The notes: generated by a model not told the origin, from the letters alone. A stretch of 40,392 nucleotides of DNA from an uncultured Bacteroidota bacterium (GCA_903911135.1 CAIWCG010000033.1:1-40392), one strand, 5' to 3'; shown: positions 16,731-26,409, counted from the stretch's first letter. Numbers and translations are program-made.

Positions 16731-17645
16731 TTAGACTGGGACGAGCATAAAATCGTGGTGGACGGTTTTACCTTTGCCTACAGTTAGGGTAATAGTTATA
16801 GTATGGTAACCGACTTTGGAGACTTCGAACTGCCATGTGCCACTTGGAAAACTTGTCAATTCATAATCGAAAAGGAGATTGGTGTGTGTGAGATGTTCGG
16901 GATGCTCGACAATTTTAATTTGGGCACCATCAATTCCAAGATTGGTGACGGAATCAAAAACCTTACCCAAGAGGTGATCGTGGCTAACACCGGTGGAAGT
17001 ATCGACCGTATATAAAAGTTTAAACTGGTCTTGGAAATCTTGGGGCATGTGAGAGATCACTTTGTCCATGTTGACAAGAATTTCTTCTATTTTAGGGATG
17101 GCAGTTTCTGAAATGTTATGAAGACAAACACTTTTGGCGATAATAGAGTTACTGGCAGTAGATGAACTGGTGTCGTAATCGGTTTTAAAAACCAAATCGG
17201 CATTCAAAACAAGAAGTGTAACTAGGTAATCATTTTCGAGAAGCAAATTTGGGAGTAGAGCTTTGAGATCATTGTAGATATTCTGACAGATGGAAGAGGC
17301 ATTTTCATCAGTGGCGTTGAAAATGGATGATTTAGTCCAGTTCATTTGACCTTTTAAAGTTACATCGGAGGTAACATTTGCAAAGGCATAACCTGTTTCG
17401 GCAAGGGGGCCAAAGATGTTTGCCATATCGTGCTTGTCGGAGGTTTTTTGAGCGGTGAAAGGCTTTGTGTCGGTGATTGCAATGTCGTAATTTTCGGAAA
17501 AATAGGTGTGTTTTAGGAGGAATTGAGTTCGGAAGTCCTTCATTGGTTTGTAGCCTGCATCGATAACCAGATGGTTGTCGAGAAGGAACTTTTTGAGGTC
17601 ATCATATTCCTTTTTTTTCTGTTGAAAAATGTTTGAAAATCCCAT
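16731..17645 (-). CDS. Hypothetical protein with C-terminal carboxypeptidase-regulatory-like domain
   Basis: 304 residues, no signal peptide. The N-terminal two thirds are helical and unknown (QQKKKEYDDLKKFLLDNH, a long helical stretch to about residue 215). The last 80 residues form a CarboxypepD_reg-like beta-sandwich (LLGKVFDSVTNLGIDGAQIK, FPSGTWQFEVSKVGYHTIT, HHDFMLVPV). This layout, a helical N-part with a beta-sandwich C-part, recalls the protein at 30186, but no sequence identity is obvious. A 21-bp array lies about 270 bases upstream of its start. Confidence 0.75.
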   Translation of the reverse strand: MGFSNIFQQKKKEYDDLKKFLLDNHLVIDAGYKPMKDFRTQFLLKHTYFSENYDIAITDTKPFTAQKTSDKHDMANIFGPLAETGYAFANVTSDVTLKGQMNWTKSSIFNATDENASSICQNIYNDLKALLPNLLLENDYLVTLLVLNADLVFKTDYDTSSSTASNSIIAKSVCLHNISETAIPKIEEILVNMDKVISHMPQDFQDQFKLLYTVDTSTGVSHDHLLGKVFDSVTNLGIDGAQIKIVEHPEHLTHTNLLFDYELTSFPSGTWQFEVSKVGYHTITITLTVGKGKTVHHDFMLVPV

Positions 17646-17916
17646 ATTTTTATTTTTTTATTTTTTTTTGAACATTGCAAAGAAACGAAAAAATATCAAC
17701 TCCAACATTTTTATGACTAAAACGGATAATAATTTTATATCGATTTGAAAAATGTGGGTAAAAAGATGGAATTATTTTGCTTAAATTAACACTGGCTTTT
17801 TTCAAAAGTGAAATGGGTGTTTGTGGAAATAAAAATGTTGAATCTGATGGTTAAAAGAGTGAAAATGGGGGTGGAAATAGTCTCAAAAAGTTCAAAATGA
17901 CCTGTTTTAAATGTTG

Positions 17917-18127
17917 TTCGATGCGATTTGATTGTTCTTAGATTTGATTTAAAGGTCGTTCGATGCCATGTGATTGTTCTTAGAATTGACTTGAAGATGC
18001 TTGGATAAGACTTGAAGGTGGTTCGATAAGATATGGTTTTTGAAAAGAAGGCATTTGATGGTGCTTCGATGAGGTTTAAGGATGGTTAGATTCGATTTGA
18101 TGAGGCTTCGATGCGACTTGGTTTCGA
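17917..18127. repeat. 21-bp tandem array, about 10 units (TTCGAT/TTAGAT type)
   Basis: TTCGAT or TTAGAT recurs at 17917, 17938, 17959, 17980, 18001 (TTGGAT), 18022, 18065, 18086 and 18107. The unit at 18043 is decayed and there is one 22-base step. The two forms mostly alternate, giving a 42-base superperiod like the array at 4804. Units carry GAT every 5-6 bases and are not clearly palindromic, so this array has the shared period but not the hairpins. Confidence 0.75.
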
Positions 18128-18322
18128 TTTTATGCTCTACGATTTCGCTTCGGAGGTGGGTAGTTTGGAGGATTTCAAGCTAAGAGGGGTGGAAAAGGGG
18201 GATGTGGGAGGGTTTTTTGGATTAGTTTTGGAGATGTTAAAATTTGTTTATAATTTGGCGGCGTTAAAATAATTAAGATTATGTAAAAAAGGACATATAA
18301 AATATTGCGTTAAGTTGATTCT

Positions 18323-18431
18323 CTGTACAGAAAACTAGTAATTTTAAATAACCGAGGATAATACAAGACGCTCATGCAATGCGTGAGCTTTTGGTTATTT
18401 CGGTTATAGGTATACTAGTACCTCTGTACAG
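18323..18431. repeat. Interrupted inverted repeat with four nested arm blocks
   Basis: Arms mirror around about 18377. CTGTACAG at 18323 and 18424; ACTAGTA at 18334 with TACTAGT at 18413; ATAACCGA at 18348 with TCGGTTAT at 18400; GCTCATGCA at 18370 with TGCGTGAGC at 18380 (one mismatch). The spacers between blocks are not complementary. It could be a foldback element, a structured RNA or a multi-site operator. Confidence 0.65.
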
Positions 18432-18544
18432 AATAACTCAAAATGTCTCACCCAGCTTTTTTTATATGGAACGAATAACAATTAAAATATAGGAGGAAGC
18501 CGAAAATCCTTGATCAGAGTAGGCAAAATAAAATAATTAAATAA

Positions 18545-18880
18545 ATGAAAAATTTAAAAAAAACATCAAAAAAATTCTTTCAAGTAGCTTTAATCTTGAT
18601 TGCGTGCTTTTGTTTTACTTCTTGTATGACATTGAATCATACGGTTGGAACAGGAGCGCAAAACAAAAGTACTCCAATTGCTTCCAAAAATGCTTGGTAC
18701 ATCTTATGGGGTCTTGTACCATTAAATGCTGATGCTGTCGATGGTGGTAAAATGGCTGCTGCTGCCAATGCCGGTTCAAATTACACCATTGAAAGCCAAA
18801 GTACTATTGTCAATTTTTTATTAAACATTTTAACAAGTGAAATCACAGTTTATTCACAAAATGTTAAAATTTATAAATAA
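18545..18880 (+). CDS. Small lipoprotein, Bor-like
   Basis: 111 residues with a lipoprotein signal: a basic N-terminus (MKNLKKTSKKFF), a hydrophobic core and a lipobox ending FCFTSC. The mature part (HTVGTGAQ, KNAWYILWGLVPLNADAVDG, NYTIESQSTIVNFLLNILTS, ITVYSQNVKIYK) follows the layout of Bor-like lipoproteins, with the WYxxWGLVPLN segment. Phage lambda Bor affects serum resistance, but a role here is unknown. It is followed by a strong terminator and looks monocistronic. Confidence 0.8.
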   Translation: MKNLKKTSKKFFQVALILIACFCFTSCMTLNHTVGTGAQNKSTPIASKNAWYILWGLVPLNADAVDGGKMAAAANAGSNYTIESQSTIVNFLLNILTSEITVYSQNVKIYK

Positions 18881-18911
18881 TATTTGATTAGTTAGTTTAT
18901 TTTGATTTTAG

Positions 18912-18943
18912 AAAAGAGCGGCATAATTCTGTGCCGCTCTTTT
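18912..18943 (+). terminator. Rho-independent terminator
   Basis: AAAAGAGCGGCA pairs with TGCCGCTCTTTT, followed by a T run. Confidence 0.9.
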
Positions 18944-19135
18944 TTCTTATTAGAGACAAAATGGATCTGATAGCAATTATTAGGCAAATGGATTTATAAC
19001 AAACTGGCATAAAATATGTATAAAGATAGTGGAAATTCGAGAGCCCCCTAATGCTGATTTCTAATTTTATTACTAATATTACACCCTAATATGAACTCAA
19101 TTAATTCTCAATTAAAAACATAAAAAATAATTAAA

Positions 19136-21665
19136 ATGAAAAAAATAATAATGATTTTAACAGTAATAATGATAGCTCTCTTCAGCCCAATAGCTATCCG
19201 TGCTCAAGTTCCACTTGACGAAAAATCCATCAAAACCACCATTGAGACAAGCAATCTGGTCATTGAAGGAGAAATAGTTGATACTAAAAGAATATTATAT
19301 CAACCGGACAAAGATTATGATATGGGTACAGTTTTTTTATTATATTTAATAAAACCAACTGCCGTATTTAAAGGTAAAACTGATTCAACAAGGAGGTATG
19401 AAATCCTAATGCGTTGGGGTTCTTATTCTAATTCTTCTTTAGGCTCTTTTACCACGCCAGATCAAAACAGAGTTATTGTACCAAAGAACGGAGTATTTTT
19501 CTTCGGAAATGAAATAAAACAACCTGATTATTGTGAACCATTTAGTAATGCTATTGATAGATGGTTTACTTGGTCAATAAATTATCAAACTTATTCAAGG
19601 GAAGATGTATTAAACTTTTTTGATGAAAAATTTAATCTTAAACCTGCAATATTTGAAGTGCCTGTATTGGAAAAAAAAAGTCCAAATGAAAGTAAAGCAA
19701 CAAGGATATTATATCAATCATGATTCAACAAATTCGATAAAACGATCAAAGCATATTAGTAGTGAAACTATCACTTTTGAATTTAATAATGCTCACCAAA
19801 CAGGGGTTGGTCCGTTTTATTTTGAATTTGATCTAATGGCTATTTGTATAGATACTTTAACTTTTTTTGATCACAATAGTTCTTTTGCATTTAAATATAG
19901 CAATGCAGCATTTGGTGATAGTATTGTTAGTAGGCATCATGTAACTGTAACAAAAGGACATAGATATAATGATACTACATATTATGATCCCAATTTATAT
20001 AAATCGGATTTTAATGATAGTATGATTATTGTTCCTTTTGGTATTAATCTTGCATTATCATCATGGAATAGAACACGAGTTTTAAATATTCCAGATACTA
20101 TTTTGCATTTTAAAATTGAAGTACAAGATTGTAGTCAGCCTGTAGATATTTTATGGAATTGAGCACCTGTTGGCGTTTCATTTTATACCCATAATGCTGA
20201 TGATTACCCTAATCTTGATACTGCTTACTTTGATCATTATACATCAGGTATTGGAGGGCTATATTGTGTCAATATACCTTATATTGATAGCTTTACGAAT
20301 GTTGTTTATCCAGGAAGTTATTTTAAAAATATTCCTTTCAATACAGCAAAAATGACAATTTATGGCAATAATTTTGGAAATGTAAAAGGGAGTGGAACTG
20401 TATACTTTAAAAATGCTGATGATGGTGGGGCAACTTATATACCTCTTAATCATTTTGATATTCCTGATTCAAATTGGACAAATACAAAAATAACATTCAA
20501 TGTTCCATCAATCATTGACTCCTTTCCACAAGTATTAGATACAACGCAATGGACCCATCCTTGCCCTGGAAGTGGAATATTTTATGTTCAAACTAATTCT
20601 GGACAAAAAGCATATAGCAACAATATTCCTGATAGTATTGTTACTTTTCCGTATGCCATAATAAATACAATTGCTAACATTGCATCATGGAGTCCACCAT
20701 ATAGAAAACTAAGATGTGATATTGCTAACCAAGATAACTTGGGTGGTTATGTATTTCATTTTGATTCTACAGCTATTCTTAATATAGATACTATGTTCGT
20801 ACCTTGTATTTTATATGCAAAAAAAGACTGGAGATGCTCTACATCAATACCTTATGATAGCATTGGTGCAAATGTAGTGGGTACAAATTTTAATAATTAT
20901 CCATATCTTTCAACAATATTTACAGTTCCTATGTTTCCTGGTAACCCTTATACTTTAGCTGAAACACAACCAAATATTCAATATTGTGTCACTGCTACAG
21001 ATACTATTCCATTTTTCTTTAGCATAAAAATTGCATTTTTAAATGATCCATCAATAATTCCTCAATTGAATGGTTTTAAATGGCAGTGTGATACTCTGTT
21101 AACTGATAGTATTAAGCCATTGAAATTAGATTTTCTTGGTACTTCAATACATGAATTTGGTCATGGGAATGTATTGAAACATGTAAACCAAAAAAATCAG
21201 GTAATGTATTATACAGGTGGATATGGACCTATTCCACCAAATCTGAGGAGACAAATAGTAACTGATGATCAAAATGGAGGGAGAAATGTAGTAATTAAAA
21301 GTGCATCTGATTTTTGGTTACCTTGTGGTACCTTAACTTATGGTTCTACTATTCCAGCCTTACATTGCACTGCTAGTGGAAGTTTCATTACAGAAATAAA
21401 TCCAAATGTTATTAGTTTTAAAGTATATCCAAATCCAGTAAGCAATGATTTATTAAATATTGAATATGAATTAAAACAAGATGCACCAGTAAACTTTATT
21501 ATTCTTGATAACATGGGTAAAGAGGTTTATAAGATTAATGAGAATCAAACATCAGGTAAGCATCTTGATAAAATGAATTTACAATCACTTTCAATAGGAC
21601 TCTATTATTTAGAAGTAATCATTAACAATAAAGGCGATACACAACCAATCATAAAAGTTCGATAA
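19136..21665 (+). pseudogene. Secreted metalloprotease with T9SS sorting domain, disrupted by a frameshift and a stop
   Basis: Three open pieces read as one protein of about 842 residues. Piece one (19136-19723) has a signal peptide (MKKIIMILTVIMIALFSPIA). Removing one A from the nine-A run at 19671-19679 joins it to the frame that is open from 19620. That frame is cut by TGA at 20160-20162 and continues without another stop to 21665. The last part has a zinc site of metzincin/matrixin spacing, HEFGHGNVLKH (H codons at 21150 and 21180), and a T9SS type A sorting signal (FKVYPNPVSNDLLNIEYEL, SIGLYYLEVIINNKG). The gene is visibly more AT-rich than its neighbours. It is a recent pseudogene, an assembly or sequencing error, or a gene relying on slippage and readthrough. 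Confidence 0.8.
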
Positions 21666-21684
21666 TTGTATAATGTTATTAAAC

Positions 21685-21713
21685 AAAAAGCATCCCTAAT
21701 AAGGATGCTTTTT
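21685..21713 (+). terminator. Rho-independent terminator
   Basis: AAAAAGCATCC pairs with GGATGCTTTTT. It lies 20 bases after the metalloprotease stop. Confidence 0.9.
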
Positions 21714-21793
21714 GTTTTTATATACTGCTTCTATAATTGCATCCGTTTCGGTGCACTCATAGAGGCAAGATGGTCATCAAAAGAAAAGGTCCA

Positions 21794-22171
21794 TCAGTTC
21801 TCCGTCACGGGCAAATACATCTGGGTCTCCCCTGCGCTCTCGCTGATGGAAACAGGCATTCCACCGGTAACGGTTTGGCTGATGGTGGTGTCGTAGCCTA
21901 CGGCATAAAGATAGTAATTGCCTTTCATCAAGCCCGATATGGTAATGGGCACCTTAGTGAATGGCACCGAAAAGTTGACGTCGAAATCGGATGGCGAAGT
22001 GCCAGGCAACTCGGAAGCGCCAAACTTGACATAGACCACGCATCCGGGAATGTCTTTGCCATGATGCTGTGGCGTGGCAATGATGGTGTTTTGTCCGCCC
22101 AAACCGGGCTTGGTGCACGATGCGACCACGATGGTCATCAAAATGGTGAGGAAGAAAAGGGTGTTTTTCAT
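21794..22171 (-). CDS. Hypothetical lipoprotein
   Basis: 125 residues. The signal MKNTLFFLTILMTIVVASC ends in a good lipobox (VVAS before Cys). The mature part begins TKPGLGGQNTI and is a small beta-rich domain (GCVVYVKFGAS, VPITISGLMKGNYYLYAVGY, TQMYLPV). The ATG at 22171 is preferred over an upstream TTG because it lies 3 bases after a TAATATTG box. No function can be assigned. It is 36 bases downstream of the glycosyltransferase gene on the same strand. Confidence 0.82.
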   Translation of the reverse strand: MKNTLFFLTILMTIVVASCTKPGLGGQNTIIATPQHHGKDIPGCVVYVKFGASELPGTSPSDFDVNFSVPFTKVPITISGLMKGNYYLYAVGYDTTISQTVTGGMPVSISESAGETQMYLPVTEN

Positions 22172-22174
22172 GTG

Positions 22175-22182
22175 CAATATTA
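22175..22182 (-). promoter_or_regulatory. Probable -7 box (TAATATTG) for the lipoprotein gene
   Basis: One mismatch to TAnnTTTG, on the minus strand, 3 bases before the ATG at 22171. This implies a leaderless mRNA. Confidence 0.45.
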
Positions 22183-22207
22183 TTTAGTTTAAATTATTGT
22201 TGTGCTG

Positions 22208-24205
22208 TCAACTGTTTCTACCCAACTGGCGGAATCCTTTGAGGATAATATTCAAATCATTGTTCACTTGGTAATCTTTGGCATAAAGGACATTCAGCTT
22301 TTCGATGGTCATCGCATCCTGATTGAAGTTCTTCAGGGCATCTACCGGCGAAATGATGCCAGGTTTTATCTTGGGCAATTTGTCGCCGTTGGTGGCAGTG
22401 CTGTTCTTGTTGGTTTCAGGAATATATCCCACCCAACTGCGCTTGCCTACCAACACCAGAAGGATGTTTCGCAGCAAGCCTATCGGATTCTTGACGAGGA
22501 ACACCATGACCGGAAACAACGCCAAGGCAATGAATGAAGCCAGTATGTCGAAGAGTTTTTTATTCCTTCTGTTAACTGGTTTGGTGATGGCGTTGATGTC
22601 GATGACATACAAGTCCCCTGGATTGTTCACCGAATTGCTGCCGATGATGTAGAGGCTTTCGGGTGGAGCTATCTTGTATTCCAGTTCTGCCCTGTTTATC
22701 TGCGACATCTTGTTGATGATTTGCTGAACGGGAATGTCTTTTGCGCAAAAGATGATTTCCCTTATCGAGTAAATCATCACCAGTTCATCCAGCTGGTCGA
22801 TGGTGCCGATGTAGTTCTTGGCATCGTCCTGATAATCGCCCGATTTCCTGTCAGGTTTCACAAACCCGATGAAGTTTGTTTGCGTGTCGCCGATATTCAG
22901 CAGGCTCAACACCCGTTTGCCTTCCTCCCTTTCTCCCACTATCATCACCCGTTTCTTTTCGTTGGAATCGAGGATGAAACTGTTCTTTCTGAAAAGATTG
23001 ATGAACAGCCGAACGCTGACAATGGATACGCTTGCCCAAAAGGTTCCAAGCAATATCAGCGCCCTGCTGAACCGATAGCTTTCCGGCAACAATGCATAGA
23101 TGACCAAAATGAAAACGGTACCCGAAAATATGCCCCGGATAATCTTGGACAATCGAATCGGCTTGTCGTACCCGCCACTGAAATATATGGAACTCAACCA
23201 AATGAGAATATATACCGGCACCACATAAATCATGAACTCGTGGGGGTAATGGGTGCCTGCCGTTTCCTTCACATTGTTTTGCCAATAATTCTTGAGTATG
23301 AACATGCCGCCATACATCAGTCCAAAATCGATGGCAGGAAGGAATATCATCTTTATAAACCGAACGAAAATGGCTATCGATGCCCTTAGATAAATGGCCA
23401 GATTGATGAGTGTGGTAAAGAGTTTGGCGTTCTTTTGCGAGAAATGCTTCTTGGCAAAAATAATCATGGCATTATAAAAGACAAACACATAATTCACACT
23501 GCTTTTCTTGGTGCTTTCTCCTTTATAATGAATGATTCTGGTTTCAGGGAAGTAATAATTCTTATATCCCGCCTTGATGATTCGATAGGAAAGATCGATG
23601 TCCTCGCCATACATGAAAAAATCCTCATCCAGCAATCCCATCTTGTCAAATGCATCCTTACGTACCATCATGAATGCACCCGACAAAACCTCCACTTCAT
23701 GAATTTTATCCTTATCCAAATATCCCAAATGATACTTCCCGAAAAGAGTCGAATTAGGGAAGATAGCAGCAAGTCCGAAGATCTTATAAAAAGCAGCAGA
23801 AGGAGTTGGCAACCCTCTCTTCGACTCCGGCAGGAAATTACCTTTGCCATCAATCATTTTCACTCCTAGGCCGCCTGCATCAGGATGTGAATCCATAAAT
23901 GATATCACCTTTTCGAAAGTATCCTCTTCTACTATTGTGTCAGGATTCAAGAGCAAAACATATCGACCGGTAGCAAGTATTATGGCTTGATTGTTGGCTT
24001 TCGAAAACCCTTTGTTGTCCTTATTTTCAATGACTTTTATCGTTGGAAATTTTTGTCTTACCATCTCCACCGAACCGTCAACCGAGTTATTATCTACAAC
24101 ATAAATCTCAGCTTTGATGGATGCAGAAGCCTTCAGAACTGACATCAAGGCCTGTTCCAAGAAATACTTGACGTTATAATTTACTATGACGATACTTAAA
24201 TCCAT
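22208..24205 (-). CDS. GT2 glycosyltransferase fused to a membrane sugar-transferase-like domain
   Basis: 665 residues from the ATG that begins MDLSIVIVNYNVKYFLEQAL, the usual GT2 start; eight residues of open frame before it are left out. Residues 1-260 are a rhamnosyltransferase-like GT2 (VVDNNSVDGSVEMV, NKGFSKANNQAI, LLLNPDTIVEED, FFMYGEDIDLSYR). Several membrane segments follow (about 265-410), then a nucleotide-binding CoA_binding_3-like segment (RVMIVGEREEGKRVLSLL, REIIFCAKDIPVQQI) and a short sugar-transferase-like end (KKLFDILASFIALALFPVMV, GKRSWVGYIP). The catalytic middle of a true phosphoglycosyl transferase is not visible, so the last part may be inactive. Probably makes a cell-surface polysaccharide. 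Confidence 0.88.
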   Translation of the reverse strand: MDLSIVIVNYNVKYFLEQALMSVLKASASIKAEIYVVDNNSVDGSVEMVRQKFPTIKVIENKDNKGFSKANNQAIILATGRYVLLLNPDTIVEEDTFEKVISFMDSHPDAGGLGVKMIDGKGNFLPESKRGLPTPSAAFYKIFGLAAIFPNSTLFGKYHLGYLDKDKIHEVEVLSGAFMMVRKDAFDKMGLLDEDFFMYGEDIDLSYRIIKAGYKNYYFPETRIIHYKGESTKKSSVNYVFVFYNAMIIFAKKHFSQKNAKLFTTLINLAIYLRASIAIFVRFIKMIFLPAIDFGLMYGGMFILKNYWQNNVKETAGTHYPHEFMIYVVPVYILIWLSSIYFSGGYDKPIRLSKIIRGIFSGTVFILVIYALLPESYRFSRALILLGTFWASVSIVSVRLFINLFRKNSFILDSNEKKRVMIVGEREEGKRVLSLLNIGDTQTNFIGFVKPDRKSGDYQDDAKNYIGTIDQLDELVMIYSIREIIFCAKDIPVQQIINKMSQINRAELEYKIAPPESLYIIGSNSVNNPGDLYVIDINAITKPVNRRNKKLFDILASFIALALFPVMVFLVKNPIGLLRNILLVLVGKRSWVGYIPETNKNSTATNGDKLPKIKPGIISPVDALKNFNQDAMTIEKLNVLYAKDYQVNNDLNIILKGFRQLGRNS

Positions 24206-24261
24206 CTTGATTAATATAACCGGATTCAAGCGATATTTATTTTCGCTGATTGCACGAGCCC

Positions 24262-24882
24262 CTATTTAACTAACGAATTTTCATAAGGAATACGATGCAG
24301 AATGGAGCGGCCTAAAGTCACTTCATCGGCATATTCCAAATCATCGCCAACAGATACCCCTCGAGATATGGTGGTAAACTTAATGTCAAAATCCTTCAAC
24401 CGTTTAAAAATATAAAATACGGTGGTATCACCTTCCATGGTAGCACTAAGGGCCATGATCACTTCCTTGATATCCCCATTTTCAACCCGTTCTATAAGAG
24501 AATCCACCTTAATGTCCTTAGGTCCTATTCCTTCCATCGGGTTGATGATGCCACCGAGCACGTGATATACACCTGCATATTGATTTGTATTTTCTATGGC
24601 AAATACATCGCGAATATCCTCGACCACACATACCAATGAGTGGTCTCGTTTCGAGCTGGTACAAATTTCGCAAAGCTCGTTATCGGTAATATTATTACAG
24701 TTCTCGCAATATTTGATGTTATTTCTCAATCGGATAAATGCATTGCTGAATCCTTCTACATCCTCCGGTTTTTGCTTTAATAAATACAAAACAAACCGCA
24801 GTGCAGTTTTCTTTCCAATACCTGGAAGACGGCCAAATTCATTCACCGCATCCTCTATCAATCGATTAGAAATGATATCCAT
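24262..24882 (-). CDS. recR: Recombination protein RecR
   Basis: 206 residues, the usual length. The N-terminal helix-hairpin-helix is in [20 protein letters not shown], the C4 zinc finger in [18 protein letters not shown], and the Toprim domain from [17 protein letters not shown] through [16 protein letters not shown]. RecR acts with RecO and RecF to load RecA at single-strand gaps. The next gene upstream on this strand stops 5 bases before it, so they are co-transcribed. Confidence 0.98.
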   Translation of the reverse strand: MDIISNRLIEDAVNEFGRLPGIGKKTALRFVLYLLKQKPEDVEGFSNAFIRLRNNIKYCENCNNITDNELCEICTSSKRDHSLVCVVEDIRDVFAIENTNQYAGVYHVLGGIINPMEGIGPKDIKVDSLIERVENGDIKEVIMALSATMEGDTTVFYIFKRLKDFDIKFTTISRGVSVGDDLEYADEVTLGRSILHRIPYENSLVK

Positions 24883-24887
24883 TTCGC

Positions 24888-25322
24888 TTATTGCCTATGA
24901 TGGTCGGCTTTCCAGTTTTTAATCGCTTTCTTGATTTCATCGTTGGTCAGGCCTTCATCTACGGCACGTTTTTCCAGCTCCAGATACTCTTCATCAGGAG
25001 CAAAACGCAGGGCGATTATCTGGCTCATCTTCAACCGTGGATCCAGGAGTTTGCCGGTCAACACATAATGCCTAAGGTTTTCCTCCGCCCTGATGGCCCT
25101 ATCCTGAACTTTTGCAGGGAATGCACGCATGTACCAAAAAATAATGGACATGGCAATGCTCATGGCAGTAATCAGCGAAGCAGAATATACCCGCTCGTGG
25201 TCGCCAAGAGATGAATAGAGATTTACCAAAGACCCGATGAAAATAGTAACGACTATCAGCGTTAAAACATAATGATACATGGGCACGAACCTTCTGTGGG
25301 TGTTATAATCTTGATATTTCAT
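24888..25322 (-). CDS. DUF6526 family membrane protein
   Basis: 144 residues from [20 protein letters not shown]; the few open codons before this ATG are excluded because a -7 box lies 24 bases upstream. Two membrane helices (about 15-35 and 48-66: [20 protein letters not shown] and [20 protein letters not shown]) are followed by a cytosolic helical tail with [20 protein letters not shown] and a C-terminal amphipathic helix. This fits the DUF6526 family, which has no known function. It sits directly upstream of recR. Confidence 0.85.
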   Translation of the reverse strand: MKYQDYNTHRRFVPMYHYVLTLIVVTIFIGSLVNLYSSLGDHERVYSASLITAMSIAMSIIFWYMRAFPAKVQDRAIRAEENLRHYVLTGKLLDPRLKMSQIIALRFAPDEEYLELEKRAVDEGLTNDEIKKAIKNWKADHHRQ

Positions 25323-25346
25323 AAAAATAATAAATTTTAATTGATG

Positions 25347-25354
25347 CAAATATA
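25347..25354 (-). promoter_or_regulatory. Bacteroidota -7 box (TATATTTG) for the DUF6526-recR operon
   Basis: A perfect match on the minus strand, 24 bases before the ATG at 25322. Confidence 0.55.
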
Positions 25355-25562
25355 AAGAGAAATTTACACTTCGATTTTTGATAGCTTGATAATCGGTTAT
25401 ATTTTTGCTTTTTAGGAATGATAATGGTTGATTTCAAGGCACCAAAAAACATTAAAATCCTTAAAAAGGGCAATCGCCTTAAGAGGATTGGTATGTGAGG
25501 CATTTGGCGGATAATTCACGCAAAAGCATAAATATCCAGAACAAAAAACTGATGATCAGCAA

Positions 25563-26324
25563 CTAGATGGAAGCAAACAGTTGGTACATTCCCCTGTTTT
25601 GCCAATACCACTTAATCAATTCGTCGAGCGTAGCTTGATATTTTATAGAGTCATTCATCAACTCATCCAAAGTTATTCCTTTCTCCGTCAATAAATATCC
25701 CGTCATGAAACCATATAGCCAATATCCCTTTCGGGTTTGATATTTTGACACATCATTCAGGCACTGGCGAGCATATTCTACACTTAAATGGCCATTGTTC
25801 ATCACCTTCGATGATCTGGCAATATAGAAAGCGTATCCTTCCAGTTTCCATTCTGGAGTTCTTAATACTTTAAAGAAACCATAACGGTTTTCTTGGAACG
25901 AATGGATGGTTTCATGAACAATGGTTGCTGCCAAGACGTGCAATCTTCCATCGATACCGATTAATGTATTCTCCTTAACATCCACCTTAGGAACAATCAT
26001 GGTGTTATTGATGAAAAACTCATGATATCCCAATAGTTCACGATTATAATCGCCGGTAAGCCTGTTATAAAACGAATCATGGATAAAGAATATCTTCTGC
26101 TTTTTGGTGGAGTCATATAATTCAGACTTCCTTAATTCTACGATGGCATTATCAATGATCTCAAAGATTTTATTGTCAATTCGTTCATTGGAATAAATAT
26201 TGAAATTTCGATACGAAACCTTCTCCTTGAAAAGCACTTGAGGAAACAATACCAGGTAAACATAAACACACAAGCATGCTACAAGCACCAACAAAAAATT
26301 GTTGATTATTCTTCCTGGTTTCAT
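25563..26324 (-). CDS. Membrane-anchored protein with HExxH zinc-protease motif
   Basis: 253 residues from the ATG at 26324 (MKPGRIINNFLLVLVACLCV); upstream open codons lie within the promoter. One N-terminal membrane helix (about 10-30) anchors an exported domain. HETIH at 137-141 has the HExxH form, and E162 in WKLEGYAFYIARS is placed like the third zinc ligand of gluzincins. GFFKVLRTPEWKLEGYA and GYWLYGFMTGYLL are the most distinctive segments. I know no named family for it, and protease activity is inferred from the motif. A divergent promoter is shared with the S9 peptidase gene. Confidence 0.75.
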   Translation of the reverse strand: MKPGRIINNFLLVLVACLCVYVYLVLFPQVLFKEKVSYRNFNIYSNERIDNKIFEIIDNAIVELRKSELYDSTKKQKIFFIHDSFYNRLTGDYNRELLGYHEFFINNTMIVPKVDVKENTLIGIDGRLHVLAATIVHETIHSFQENRYGFFKVLRTPEWKLEGYAFYIARSSKVMNNGHLSVEYARQCLNDVSKYQTRKGYWLYGFMTGYLLTEKGITLDELMNDSIKYQATLDELIKWYWQNRGMYQLFASI

Positions 26325-26359
26325 TATGTGCTTAAGTGATTCGTAATTTTCTAAGGCGT

Positions 26360-26367
26360 CAAAATTA
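26360..26367 (-). promoter_or_regulatory. Bacteroidota -7 box (TAATTTTG), divergent
   Basis: A perfect minus-strand match 35 bases before the ATG at 26324. Confidence 0.5.
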
Positions 26368-26409
26368 TGTATTATTAATGCCAAATCCTAATATTTTCCA
26401 TCTGATTTA

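Larger units (their letters stand above)
17646..18544. other. Gene-free stretch of about 900 bases
   Basis: No convincing coding frame. It holds the 21-bp array at 17917-18127 and the interrupted inverted repeat at 18323-18431. The parts between are AT-rich and otherwise featureless. GGAGGAAG at 18492 is a strong Shine-Dalgarno-like sequence, but it lies too far from the ATG at 18545 to serve it. Confidence 0.6.

Noticed and set aside
18492-18536. Mini-gene after the GGAGGAAG sequence
   Set aside because: Only a TTG start and about 8 codons; no further support.
20170-20355. Small frame between pieces of the metalloprotease
   Set aside because: Wrong frame; the metalloprotease frame runs through here after the TGA.
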